From contig NZ_JADEXG010000059.1 in the NCBI RefSeq assembly GCF_015207255.1, forward strand, positions 1 through 32,594: DNA of 32,594 nucleotides. Reading direction: 5' to 3'. Shown piece by piece: positions 25,416 to 32,474 of the stretch. Source of the DNA: Vasconcelosia minhoensis LEGE 07310. GTDB lineage: Bacteria > Cyanobacteriota > Cyanobacteriia > Phormidesmidales > Phormidesmidaceae. The position numbers and the translations under genes are program-made. The notes beneath the pieces were generated by a model. It was not told where the DNA came from and made no database searches. It saw only the letters and a program-made list of their open reading frames with translations. Numbering within the stretch: position 1 is the stretch's first letter; each line of letters begins with the position of its first letter.

Positions 25416-26447
25416 CTGATCGCGATGCGCTGAGCAGCCGACCACTTCTCTGACCCGATAGATCGGCCGTCGCTGAGACTCGTGATAGGTGCGCATCATC
25501 ATCTCGGCCAGCAGGCCAAAGCTCAGCAGCTGAATGCCGGCGATGAAAAGGACGACCGCGAACAGCAGCAGGGGACGGTTGCCAATATCGGCCTGTCGAA
25601 AAAACTTGATAACGGCTAGATAGGTGCTTAGCGCTAGGCTGATTAGGATCGAAACAATGCCGAAGGAACCGAAGATGTGCATCGGCCGGGTCAGAAAGGT
25701 TTTCATGAAATAGATGGTAAACAGGTCCATCAGAACCCGGAAGGCTCGACCGAGTCCATATTTGCTCTGACCAAACCGGCGAGCGTGATGACGTACGGGA
25801 ATTTCAGTGATTCGCGCCCCTTCAATAAAGGCTAGGGCTGGCAGAAACCGATGCAGCTCGCCGTAGAGATGCATATCATGGGCAACTTCGGCCCGATAGG
25901 CCTTCAGCGAGCAGCCGTAGTCATGCAGCTCAATCCCAGTGACCTTACCGATTAGCCAGTTCGCTAGCTTCGATGGCAGCAGCCGGGTAAGCGTATTGTC
26001 CTGCCGGGACTGGCGCCAGCCGCTGACCAGATCGTAACCCTGCTCGAGTTTATGAAAGACGGTTGCAATATCGGCCGGTTCATTTTGCAGATCGCCATCG
26101 AGGGTGACGATCACTCGACCCGCCGCATAGTTGAAGCCCGCCGCCATCGCCGCCGACTGCCCGTAGTTGCGACGCAGAATCACGACCTGTAAATCCTGCC
26201 GCCTCGAAGCAATTTGGCGGAGCAGGTCCGCCGACCCGTCGGTAGAGCCGTCATCGACGCAAATCAGCTCGTAGGGCAGATTCATCTCGGTTAAAACGGT
26301 GCCAACCTGGTCAACCAGCAGCGGAATGCTGTCGTACTCGTTATATATGGGGATGACAACCGAGAGAACGAGGCCGGTCGGTCCAATTGCTGCGTTGAGG
26401 CTTGGGGATAGCGCAGAGTCAGGCATGGGGACTGATGATTCGCTCAA
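25401..26447 (-). CDS. Family 2 glycosyltransferase, polyprenol-phosphate type, with membrane tail
   Basis: The 348-residue protein has a GT-A catalytic domain at about residues 28-250: LSVVIPIYNEYDSIP, VDDGSTDGS and TLDGDLQNEP, the last holding the metal- and sugar-binding acidic residues. Two membrane helices follow near residues 260-320. This layout fits the DPMS/GtrB/ArnC group, which transfer a sugar to a polyprenol phosphate on the cytoplasmic membrane face. The sugar donor cannot be told. A TTG start at 26447 is used because AGGA lies seven bases before it; an ATG at 26426 has no ribosome site. It is the last gene of a minus-strand envelope series, 88 bp after a UPF0104-type membrane protein. 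Such pairs often make and flip lipid-linked sugars, which is inference. The 3' end is involved in the 16-bp duplication. Confidence 0.9.
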   Translation of the reverse strand: MSESSVPMPDSALSPSLNAAIGPTGLVLSVVIPIYNEYDSIPLLVDQVGTVLTEMNLPYELICVDDGSTDGSADLLRQIASRRQDLQVVILRRNYGQSAAMAAGFNYAAGRVIVTLDGDLQNEPADIATVFHKLEQGYDLVSGWRQSRQDNTLTRLLPSKLANWLIGKVTGIELHDYGCSLKAYRAEVAHDMHLYGELHRFLPALAFIEGARITEIPVRHHARRFGQSKYGLGRAFRVLMDLFTIYFMKTFLTRPMHIFGSFGIVSILISLALSTYLAVIKFFRQADIGNRPLLLFAVVLFIAGIQLLSFGLLAEMMMRTYHESQRRPIYRVREVVGCSAHRDQPGAS

Positions 26448-26535
26448 TTAAACATCCTAATGAGATTAACCCGATTCAGACTGACGACTAGGACGATGGG
26501 TTGATGGATTGCCGGTGATATCGTCGAATCGTTGC

Positions 26536-27447
26536 CTAGCGGCGGCTGAGGCGCTGATCGAGCCAAACTAGGCCGGCGCCGCCCACTTCTGCCAGGGTAC
26601 TGATCAGCCGATAAAGCGCGACGCTGCTCAGAACCAGCCCGGCTGAAAACTGATCGTCCAGCAGCGCGATCGCGGTTGCCTCAAACACGCCTATCCCACC
26701 GGGGGCACCCGGCACCACTAGCCCCAGCAGCCAGGCCAGACTAAAAGCACTGAGCAGCGGTAAGACCTGTTCCCAGGTTATGCCCAGCAGCCCCGCGACG
26801 GTAAGCAAAAAGCCGGTTCCCCGTAGGATAACAAAGCCCAGTTCTCCCAGCAGCGGCTTCAGCGGATAGTGCCTGAGCTGAACCGTAGGTTCGATTTCAG
26901 CCAGCTTCTGCGCCTTGGCCTTAATCCGACCCAGTCGTCGCAGCACCGGATTGAATAGGCGGGGATGAACACCGACTAGCGTCACCGTCAGGACCCATAG
27001 CTGTAACCCCCCGATCTGCGAACTGCTGACAGCCGCTAGACTGATGGCGGCGGCCGCCATCAGTAGCGGCTCCATCAGTACGCTGAACAGAGCTATGCCA
27101 GCAGAAGCGCCGGTTGCCTGTACCGCGCGAACTCGCCCATAAAAATGCCAGACGTTGCCCGGCAAATATTTAGCAATATTGGTCTTGAGATAGACCTGAA
27201 CAGCCCAAGTGCCGCTGAGGGGCTGACTGAAGCTCTGAAGAATCCAATGCCAGACCCAGCCAGACCAAATGTGCGCCAGCAGGGTAACTCCAAGGGCACA
27301 AATCAAGCAGGCCCAGGTCTGAGCCGTCACCTGAATCGCTGTGACGTCTCGCCAGTGATCTCTTAGGGTCTGAGCAATAAAGAATAACGTACCTCCTAAA
27401 ATAGCCCAGCGGAGGTAGGGTTTCAGACGATGAACCAGCGGCGTCAT
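26536..27447 (-). CDS. UPF0104/lysylphosphatidylglycerol-synthase-type membrane protein
   Basis: This is a 303-residue integral membrane protein with about seven to eight hydrophobic helices. The arrangement, with the motif YLPGNVWHFYGR after an amphipathic stretch (QVYLKTNIAKYLPG) and the C-terminal VPGAPGGIGVFEATAIALL, is that of the LPG_synthase_TM/UPF0104 family. Members include the flippase part of MprF and many free-standing proteins of unknown role. No cytoplasmic lysyl-transferase domain is fused here, so lipid lysinylation is not implied. It lies 59 bp after the NlpC/P60 gene and 88 bp before a polyprenol-type glycosyltransferase, all on the minus strand, which suggests a role in envelope lipid or glycan handling. 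Confidence 0.85.
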   Translation of the reverse strand: MTPLVHRLKPYLRWAILGGTLFFIAQTLRDHWRDVTAIQVTAQTWACLICALGVTLLAHIWSGWVWHWILQSFSQPLSGTWAVQVYLKTNIAKYLPGNVWHFYGRVRAVQATGASAGIALFSVLMEPLLMAAAAISLAAVSSSQIGGLQLWVLTVTLVGVHPRLFNPVLRRLGRIKAKAQKLAEIEPTVQLRHYPLKPLLGELGFVILRGTGFLLTVAGLLGITWEQVLPLLSAFSLAWLLGLVVPGAPGGIGVFEATAIALLDDQFSAGLVLSSVALYRLISTLAEVGGAGLVWLDQRLSRR

Positions 27448-27506
27448 AGGCAGCAGCTACCGGTCGGAAGCCAGCGAATTGAGCAATAGAGTGGAGGGCA
27501 AGCGAA

Positions 27507-28241
27507 TTAGGGCAATGATTGGGCTGGCCGATAGCTCTGAACAATGCGTCCAAAGCTACGAAGCTGCTGTTGGTATGCGGCGCTAATCGGATCGCTCAGG
27601 TCTGTAATAGAGTCGATTCCGATTCCGTTTCGCCCCTGGTCGCGACCTGAGCTGTGGATGTAGCTGCCATTGCCCAAATAGAGTGCGACGTGATTCGTTC
27701 GCTCAGCCGTACCAAAGAAAATTAGGTCGCCAGGATGCAAGTCGGCCTTGGCGATCGGTTGAGTAAAGGCTTCCTGCTGATAGGAATCGCGGGGAATTCG
27801 AATGCCGGCAGCGGCAAAGGCCGCCTGCATCAGGCCCGAGCAGTCGTAGTTGGGCGCGACTGTGCCGCCCCAGAGATACTGGTTAGGAACTGCCTCTGCC
27901 GCCCGAGTAAACGCGATCGCCGCCGGCAACCGAGCCTGAATCTCAGCCGCCGTCAGGGAGGTCGGCTGGTAAGGTTGGGGGGGCAGCGAAAGCGGCAGAG
28001 CGGCCGCTGCCGGCGGCTGGGGAAACGCAATCCAGCCCGGGTAGTCGTCTTCACACAGACGTATCTGAACAGCAGTGGGACGATTTTCACGGCCTTCGGC
28101 CAGGTCGATAATTTGCAAATGCCGACCGCGATCGGCCTGGGTGGTTAAATCCTCACAGGTGGGTGACTGATAAAGATTGAGGGGCTGGTCGCAGCGATAT
28201 TCCGCCGACGGTGACTGCTTCAGCCGTTCTAAAGTAAGCAT
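27507..28241 (-). CDS. NlpC/P60 peptidase with N-terminal SH3-like domain
   Basis: These enzymes cut peptide cross-links in peptidoglycan, usually next to a D-Glu-diaminopimelate bond. The 244-residue protein has an SH3b-like N-terminal part (about 10-80) and a C40 papain-like domain from about residue 100. The catalytic triad is visible: Cys134 in NYDCSGLM, His184 in NHVALYLG and His196 in YIHSSG. No obvious signal peptide is present, which is common for this cyanobacterial type and leaves its location open. A 76-bp gap separates it from the upstream membrane protein, and a UPF0104-type gene follows by 59 bp. The start is the ATG at 28241. A close relative in cyanobacteria (AvPCP type) cuts gamma-D-Glu-diaminopimelate, and this could be the same. 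Confidence 0.92.
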   Translation of the reverse strand: MLTLERLKQSPSAEYRCDQPLNLYQSPTCEDLTTQADRGRHLQIIDLAEGRENRPTAVQIRLCEDDYPGWIAFPQPPAAAALPLSLPPQPYQPTSLTAAEIQARLPAAIAFTRAAEAVPNQYLWGGTVAPNYDCSGLMQAAFAAAGIRIPRDSYQQEAFTQPIAKADLHPGDLIFFGTAERTNHVALYLGNGSYIHSSGRDQGRNGIGIDSITDLSDPISAAYQQQLRSFGRIVQSYRPAQSLP

Positions 28242-28317
28242 AGGGGATAGGCCGTCTAACTCGCCCGATTGGGATCTACGGCGCTACGGTTATAGCATGC
28301 CGCTGCCTCAGCTCATC

Positions 28318-28971
28318 CTATCGGCGACGGCTGGGATGCATTAGCAAGCCTAGGCTAATGCCTGAGAGAACCGCGATCGCGCCCCAGGCCAGCAGCAGCC
28401 CTAGCACGTCGCTGATAAACAAATCTGTCGCGAGCCGCAGCAGGCCACCGACGCCCCAGCCCAGGGCAATGGCGATCGCCCAGATCAGCACGCTAGCGCC
28501 AATCCAGCGCCAGGCCTGGGGAATCTGTCGCCGCAGCACAAACCACTGGCCGCTGCCCAGGACCAGGCCGGCATAGCCGCCGTGCAGCACCCCGTAGATC
28601 AGCCGCAGCGTCGGGCTGGGGGTACTCGGAGCCATCCATCCCACAGCGCCGATGTTAGCCAGGGTTAGGAAAACCCAGGCCAGAACTGTGGCGACCATCC
28701 AACCATAGGCCCGATACAGGTGCAGGCGCAGCACTTGCCATTGGGCAAAGCCCACCATCAAACCGCCTAACGCTGCTTCTAGCAGCGATATATCGGTTTT
28801 TTCGCCTACTTCAATGCAGAGCAGGGTTAGCCCAAAGGCGAGGCCGGTCGCTCCCGACCAGCGCAGCCAGAAGCCCACGCCGGTTGGGGCTGCATGTTTG
28901 GGCAAGATTGCACCCACAGGCGGCTTGGCTGCTGAAGGGCTAAAGGAATCGGCAGAGGGACTGAGGGTCAT
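28318..28971 (-). CDS. Membrane protein with internally duplicated helix motif, unknown
   Basis: This is a 217-residue protein with about six membrane helices. I do not recognise a named family. Two segments repeat the same pattern: GLMVGFAQWQVLRLHLY followed by W and a helix, and GLVLGSGQWFVLRRQI followed by W and a helix. This indicates an internal duplication of a G-x-x-QW-x-VLR unit, as found in several cyanobacterial membrane proteins of unknown role. The start is fixed by the ATGA overlap with the upstream GH10-like gene (its TGA is inside this gene's ATGA), so translation of the two is probably coupled. A frame open further upstream is not used. A role with the GH10-like protein in the envelope is inference. 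Confidence 0.8.
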   Translation of the reverse strand: MTLSPSADSFSPSAAKPPVGAILPKHAAPTGVGFWLRWSGATGLAFGLTLLCIEVGEKTDISLLEAALGGLMVGFAQWQVLRLHLYRAYGWMVATVLAWVFLTLANIGAVGWMAPSTPSPTLRLIYGVLHGGYAGLVLGSGQWFVLRRQIPQAWRWIGASVLIWAIAIALGWGVGGLLRLATDLFISDVLGLLLAWGAIAVLSGISLGLLMHPSRRR

Positions 28972-30221
28972 GGCGAGCGCAACAGATCGCGAAACTTTTG
29001 GCGGCGGGTCTGGGGCGACTCGGGAGTGAAATAGCTCCAAAGCGTTTGCCAATAGAAAAAGGAAACGCCGTGGAAGTTGCGATCGCGGCTGGCGGCTACC
29101 TGCTCGGCAATCTGCTCGAACCCAATCGGACGTTCCCAGGTCCCGGTCAATATGCCAACGCTGACTGGAATTCGCTGCCGAGCCGACTGCACCCCCGGCT
29201 GCGAGAGCTCGGTCTCAAAGCTGGCCAGATCGTTCCGGTAGACCTGCAAAACCAGCTCATCTATCCAGCCATTATCCACCCATCGCTGCCAGTCTTGCAG
29301 ATAGTAGTGATAGGCATAGCCAGCCGGATGGGGCGATAGGGACAGCGTACAGCCAGGGCGAGCTGCTGTGATGGCTTCATGTAGCCGACTGACAAAGCCG
29401 CTGAGCTTGCTGGCCCGCCAGCGCATCCAGTCGCCATCGGTGGGATTGCTCGGGGGCGCCTGGCCGCCGTGCTCAGCCCGATAGAGATCAATGGTGTAGG
29501 GATCGTAGCCAAACTCGACCGGCAGGCTAAAGTGATCGTCGAACTGGATGCCGTCCACCGGATAGCCCTCGACCACTTCCATCACCAGGTCCAGCAGCAG
29601 CGACTGAACCGCCGGATGCAGCGGATTCAGCCAGGCCAGCTGGCCCGCTAGGGGATTGTGAAATAGCCGATCGATTAGCCGCTGCCGACCGCTCAGGGCC
29701 TGCGGCTCAAATACGCTTTCCTGCAACCGGTAGGACCCGTTTTGGCGCGTTGTTAGCCAGTCGGGATGCTGCTGCGCGATCGCGGCATGAATCGGTACCA
29801 TAAACCCATATTCGAACCAGGGGATCACCCTGAGCTGGCGGCGATGTCCCCGTCGCGTCAGCTCCGCGAGCACGTCCTGGCCGAGATGAGCGAAGTTCAA
29901 CAGCGGCTCAACCGCTTCCCCGGTCAGCTGCTCCAGCCGCGAGCTGGGATAAAAGGTCTGCCCCCGGTTCCATACCACTGGGTAAATTGTATTAAAGTGC
30001 AGGTCGGCGAGCTGATCGAGGGCACGAGCCAGTCCCCAAGGCGCAAAAAATACACCGCTGGCCACGTTGGTGAGCCAGACTCCTCGCAGCTCAGCGGAGG
30101 TAGAATCGGCAGCGCGACCGGACCGTTCAGCAGGCTTAAACTGCCATAGCCCCGCTAGCGCCAAGCAGACGACTAAGCCAACGACGATGGTGGCTCGAAC
30201 CCTGATTTTTTGCTGCCGCAT
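28968..30221 (-). CDS. GH10-like secreted/anchored glycoside hydrolase family protein (GHL10, DUF187)
   Basis: The 417-residue protein has a basic N-terminus and a hydrophobic helix (VRATIVVGLVVCLALAGLW), a signal or anchor directing it outside the cytoplasm. The remainder matches the glycosyl-hydrolase-like 10 family: ELRGVWLTNVASGVFF at about residue 42, then HFNTIYPVVWNRGQTFYPSS, and a TIM-barrel core with PVDGIQFDDHFSLP, YHYYLQDWQRW and a C-terminal GVSFFYWQTLW. The family is thought to act on wall or surface polysaccharide, but the substrate is unknown. An in-frame TTG at 30242 is an alternative start. The stop overlaps the ATG of the next gene (ATGA), suggesting translational coupling. 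It is the first gene of a minus-strand envelope series ending at 25401. Confidence 0.88.
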   Translation of the reverse strand: MRQQKIRVRATIVVGLVVCLALAGLWQFKPAERSGRAADSTSAELRGVWLTNVASGVFFAPWGLARALDQLADLHFNTIYPVVWNRGQTFYPSSRLEQLTGEAVEPLLNFAHLGQDVLAELTRRGHRRQLRVIPWFEYGFMVPIHAAIAQQHPDWLTTRQNGSYRLQESVFEPQALSGRQRLIDRLFHNPLAGQLAWLNPLHPAVQSLLLDLVMEVVEGYPVDGIQFDDHFSLPVEFGYDPYTIDLYRAEHGGQAPPSNPTDGDWMRWRASKLSGFVSRLHEAITAARPGCTLSLSPHPAGYAYHYYLQDWQRWVDNGWIDELVLQVYRNDLASFETELSQPGVQSARQRIPVSVGILTGTWERPIGFEQIAEQVAASRDRNFHGVSFFYWQTLWSYFTPESPQTRRQKFRDLLRSP

Positions 30222-30308
30222 GCCGATACAGAGACTTCCCAAAAATTTGGTTTGCTCTCAATTTTAGGGCTTAACCCACTCCAACGGAAGCGCCGCGCGC
30301 TGCAGTAA

Positions 30309-30473
30309 TCGAGCTTTTCTACCGGTTGTGCGCCTCTGTATTGGGAGTGTCGCCTGGATTCGCTTGAGCGTGAAATTGAATCGGAGCCTGCTCGGATCGA
30401 GCAGACCTACCAGGTTGAGTCTCATCGAGAAGAACCGGTAGGTCTGGAGTATCTGTGGTTGATGACTAACTAA
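30309..30473 (+). pseudogene. Fragment: C-terminal end of a DNA methyltransferase-like protein
   Basis: A 54-codon open stretch without a start codon encodes RLDSLEREIESEPARIEQ, YQVESHREEPVGLEYLW and a stop. This closely resembles, from memory, the conserved C-terminal tail of large class I SAM-dependent DNA methyltransferases of type IIG-like restriction systems, which end in EPVGLVYLWPV-like sequence. The preceding part of the gene is missing, so this is a remnant. A minus-strand frame over the same bases has no family character. A search of this peptide against protein databases would decide. Confidence 0.5.
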
Positions 30474-30539
30474 GCGCCCCTGTCGTTCACTCCTTTGATG
30501 TGTCAACATTTTGGCATATGTGGCAATGGTGATGGTTTT

Positions 30540-30791
30540 ATGGCAGATCAGCCTATGGAAGTTCAAATTGGAGCGAGTGGTCGTTTAGTCATTCCCCCTG
30601 AGCTACGGCAGCAGCTAGCGCTGAAGCCGGGCGATCGCTTAGTGGCTAGAGTTGAGAACGGTCGGCTGGTATTCGAGAAAGCAGAGTCTATTAAGCAGCG
30701 GCTGAAGCAGCGGTTTGCCCACCTCAAAGGTCAGGGAATCATAGACGAACTGATAGCCGAGCGTCGGTCAGCTGCTCAGGAAGAATCATGA
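30540..30791 (+). CDS. AbrB/MazE-type antitoxin of a VapBC-like pair
   Basis: This is an 83-residue protein with a swapped-hairpin AbrB DNA-binding domain: VQIGASGRLVIPPELRQQLA, followed by KPGDRLVARVENGRLVFEK. The C-terminal part (IKQRLKQRFAHLKGQGIIDE) is helical and would wrap the toxin. Such antitoxins neutralise the PIN-domain RNase and repress their own operon. The ATG at 30540 is chosen; 30495 or 30555 are possible. Its stop overlaps the toxin start as ATGA, a standard sign of translational coupling in these pairs. It lies between two methyltransferase fragments, in a decayed accessory region. Confidence 0.9.
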   Translation: MADQPMEVQIGASGRLVIPPELRQQLALKPGDRLVARVENGRLVFEKAESIKQRLKQRFAHLKGQGIIDELIAERRSAAQEES

Positions 30792-31168
30792 CTGCGGTGC
30801 TAGATGCTTCGGCCTTGTTAGCGTTTCTGCTGGATGAACCGGGACAGGACCAGGTTGATGATGCACTATCTGGGGCAACAATATCAGCGGTGAACTGGTC
30901 TGAGGTCTTGCAGCTGTTGGTCAGGCGTGGGGAAGCAGTCGATGGCTGTCGTAATGATTTAGAAGCGCTGGGACTCTCGATTGTAACCTTCGATGCGGAG
31001 ACGGCTGAAACTGCAGCTCAACTGTGGCTAGAGGGCCGTCCCTACGGCCTTTCTTTAGGCGATCGCGCCTGCATTGCCTTGGGAAAAGCTTTGGAGGGAC
31101 CTATCCTTACCGCTGACCAGATCTGGGCTACTGCCTTTCCAAATCTTCCTATCCAGCTGATTCGATAG
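30788..31168 (+). CDS. PIN-domain toxin (VapC-like ribonuclease)
   Basis: VapC-type toxins are Mg-dependent RNases that cut tRNA or rRNA and stop translation. The 126-residue protein has the conserved acidic residues of the PIN fold: Asp6 in VLDASALLAFL, Glu39 in NWSEV, Asp92 in LGDRACIALG and Asp110 in LTADQIWA, all intact, so the toxin is probably functional. It overlaps the antitoxin gene by four bases (ATGA). It is the second gene of a compact bicistronic unit. The RNA target cannot be told from sequence. Confidence 0.93.
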   Translation: MTAVLDASALLAFLLDEPGQDQVDDALSGATISAVNWSEVLQLLVRRGEAVDGCRNDLEALGLSIVTFDAETAETAAQLWLEGRPYGLSLGDRACIALGKALEGPILTADQIWATAFPNLPIQLIR

Positions 31169-31226
31169 TTATCACGACCGACTTTGAACTAATACGTTAG
31201 GGGACGAAGGTAGCCATTAGCATCTT

Positions 31227-31449
31227 TTGAATGGCACTCACCTGCGGCTGGTCTATGCACCTCAGGGAGAGTCATCTGAGTATCTGACGTTTCCGATTCA
31301 GGCGATGACGGAGGTTGCCGGGGCGGGTGATTCTGGATACTCTAGAGATGCTGCTGGGGGCAAGTCGTCTGTTTAATGCACCGACAGGCCGAACGCTGCC
31401 GCAGCTGCTAGAGCAAAGCAGAGTGGGGGCGCACGAATTGTCTAGTTGA
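31227..31449 (+). pseudogene. Frameshifted fragment of a DNA methyltransferase-like gene
   Basis: One frame reads NGTHLRLVYAPQGES and SEYLTFPIQAMTEVAG up to a G-run at 31320-31323; the next frame continues RVILDTLEMLLGASRLFN and RTLPQLLEQSR before a stop at 31447. Removing one G from the run joins the two into one sensible peptide, so this is a +1 frameshift. The peptide resembles an N-terminal to central block of type IIG-like DNA methyltransferases, as remembered. Start and most of the gene are missing. With the C-terminal fragment at 30309-30473, it suggests a broken restriction-modification gene or two broken copies. Confidence 0.5.
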
Positions 31450-31523
31450 TTGGGCCGATCTGCTTAGCAGACACAGACCATACGGATAAAATAAAAGATG
31501 AAGCGATAACCTTGAGCAGGATC

Positions 31524-31542
31524 TGGACTGTCGAGCAGTCCA
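31524..31542 (+). repeat. Small hairpin upstream of the HSDR_N-like gene
   Basis: TGGACTG (31524-31530) and CAGTCCA (31536-31542) are perfect complements with a five-base TCGAG loop, about 50 bases before the ATG at 31590. A TAAAAT box occurs about 30 bases further upstream. It may be a leader hairpin; no T-run follows. Confidence 0.4.
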
Positions 31543-31589
31543 AATCACGTATCCGAACGGAAGCTACCTAATTGAGGCAACTGACTTTC

Positions 31590-32225
31590 ATGACACAGAT
31601 TTCGCAAGCTAGGGATATCAGCTTGGAAGAGCTGCACTGTCACTTCAATTTGGAAATTGCTACGTCAGAAGATTTTTTTGGTGAATGGCGAGCTAGCCTT
31701 CCAGCAGCGACAGATTATGAAAAAGGGCTGCTAGAGCGAGTTCAGCAAAATTATCTCAACCTGGCTAGCCGCAGATCTTTTTCGGAAGAAGCCGTCAAAA
31801 TGGTTGTACTTTCACCGCTTTTGGACTTAGCAGGTTTCTATCAGACTCCTTTTAGCCTCCAAACTGAAGAATCTATCGAAATTGAGGCTGAAGACGAGGC
31901 AGTCGTCATCAGAGGCAGTATAGATGTTCTGGTTATATGTCGGCAGTTCTGGGTGCTGGTGATCGAATCAAAAAGCACGCGCTTCGACGTCATGACTGCG
32001 CTACCTCAGGCCTTGGCCTATATGCTTGATACCCCAAACCGGGAAAAGCCAGTCTATGGCCTGTTAGTCAATGGCCGCGAATTTGTTTTTATTAAACTCC
32101 TGCAGCATCCAGCCCCTGTTTACGCCCGCTCTTTCGCCTTATCTATCGAACGAGACAATGAGCTAGTCCAGGTTTTGGGAACTCTCAAAAATATCAGGCA
32201 GAGCATACTTGAGCAGCCTGCCTAA
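31590..32225 (+). CDS. Type I restriction HsdR N-terminal-domain (HSDR_N-like) protein
   Basis: The 211-residue protein carries a PD-(D/E)xK-type nuclease fold seen in restriction subunit R N-terminal domains. The centre shows VVIRGSIDVLVI, then VLVIESKSTRFD with the Glu-x-Lys pair, and QALAYMLD; Asp of GSIDVL is the likely first acidic ligand. It is far shorter than a full HsdR, with no helicase motor, but stand-alone proteins of this size are frequent in cyanobacteria. Its N-terminal ~60 residues (SLEELHCHFNLEIATSEDF) are helical. It follows broken methyltransferase fragments, and no intact methylase or specificity gene is nearby, so its own function is unclear. The ATG at 31590 is preferred to an in-frame TTG at 31572; neither has an ideally spaced ribosome site. 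Confidence 0.8.
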   Translation: MTQISQARDISLEELHCHFNLEIATSEDFFGEWRASLPAATDYEKGLLERVQQNYLNLASRRSFSEEAVKMVVLSPLLDLAGFYQTPFSLQTEESIEIEAEDEAVVIRGSIDVLVICRQFWVLVIESKSTRFDVMTALPQALAYMLDTPNREKPVYGLLVNGREFVFIKLLQHPAPVYARSFALSIERDNELVQVLGTLKNIRQSILEQPA

Positions 32226-32474
32226 GGGCCAAACAACAAACCTGCTGTCAATAGCGTCGTAGCTTCAAATGCTTTTTGGGGTCTGGGTACTTTGCAGTTC
32301 CACTTGGAAATTTTCTGTAGTACTTCTGCTGGTGAATTGTCTAAGGTTTCGGGCGATCGCGCCTGAAATTTACCCGTTAGAGCATAGGTGACTAGAGCTA
32401 GGTACTCCCAAACTATGATGCCTAGCTGTTCGATTTAGCCAGCGCCTCGAAGCCCGAAGTGACGGGGTATCAAA

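Noticed and set aside
26536-27447. Lysyl-phosphatidylglycerol synthase (MprF)
   Set aside because: Only the membrane part is present; the lysyl-transferase domain is missing.
30264-30566. 100-codon minus-strand frame upstream of vapB
   Set aside because: No family character, and the opposite strand of the same bases encodes a methyltransferase-like tail that is more convincing.
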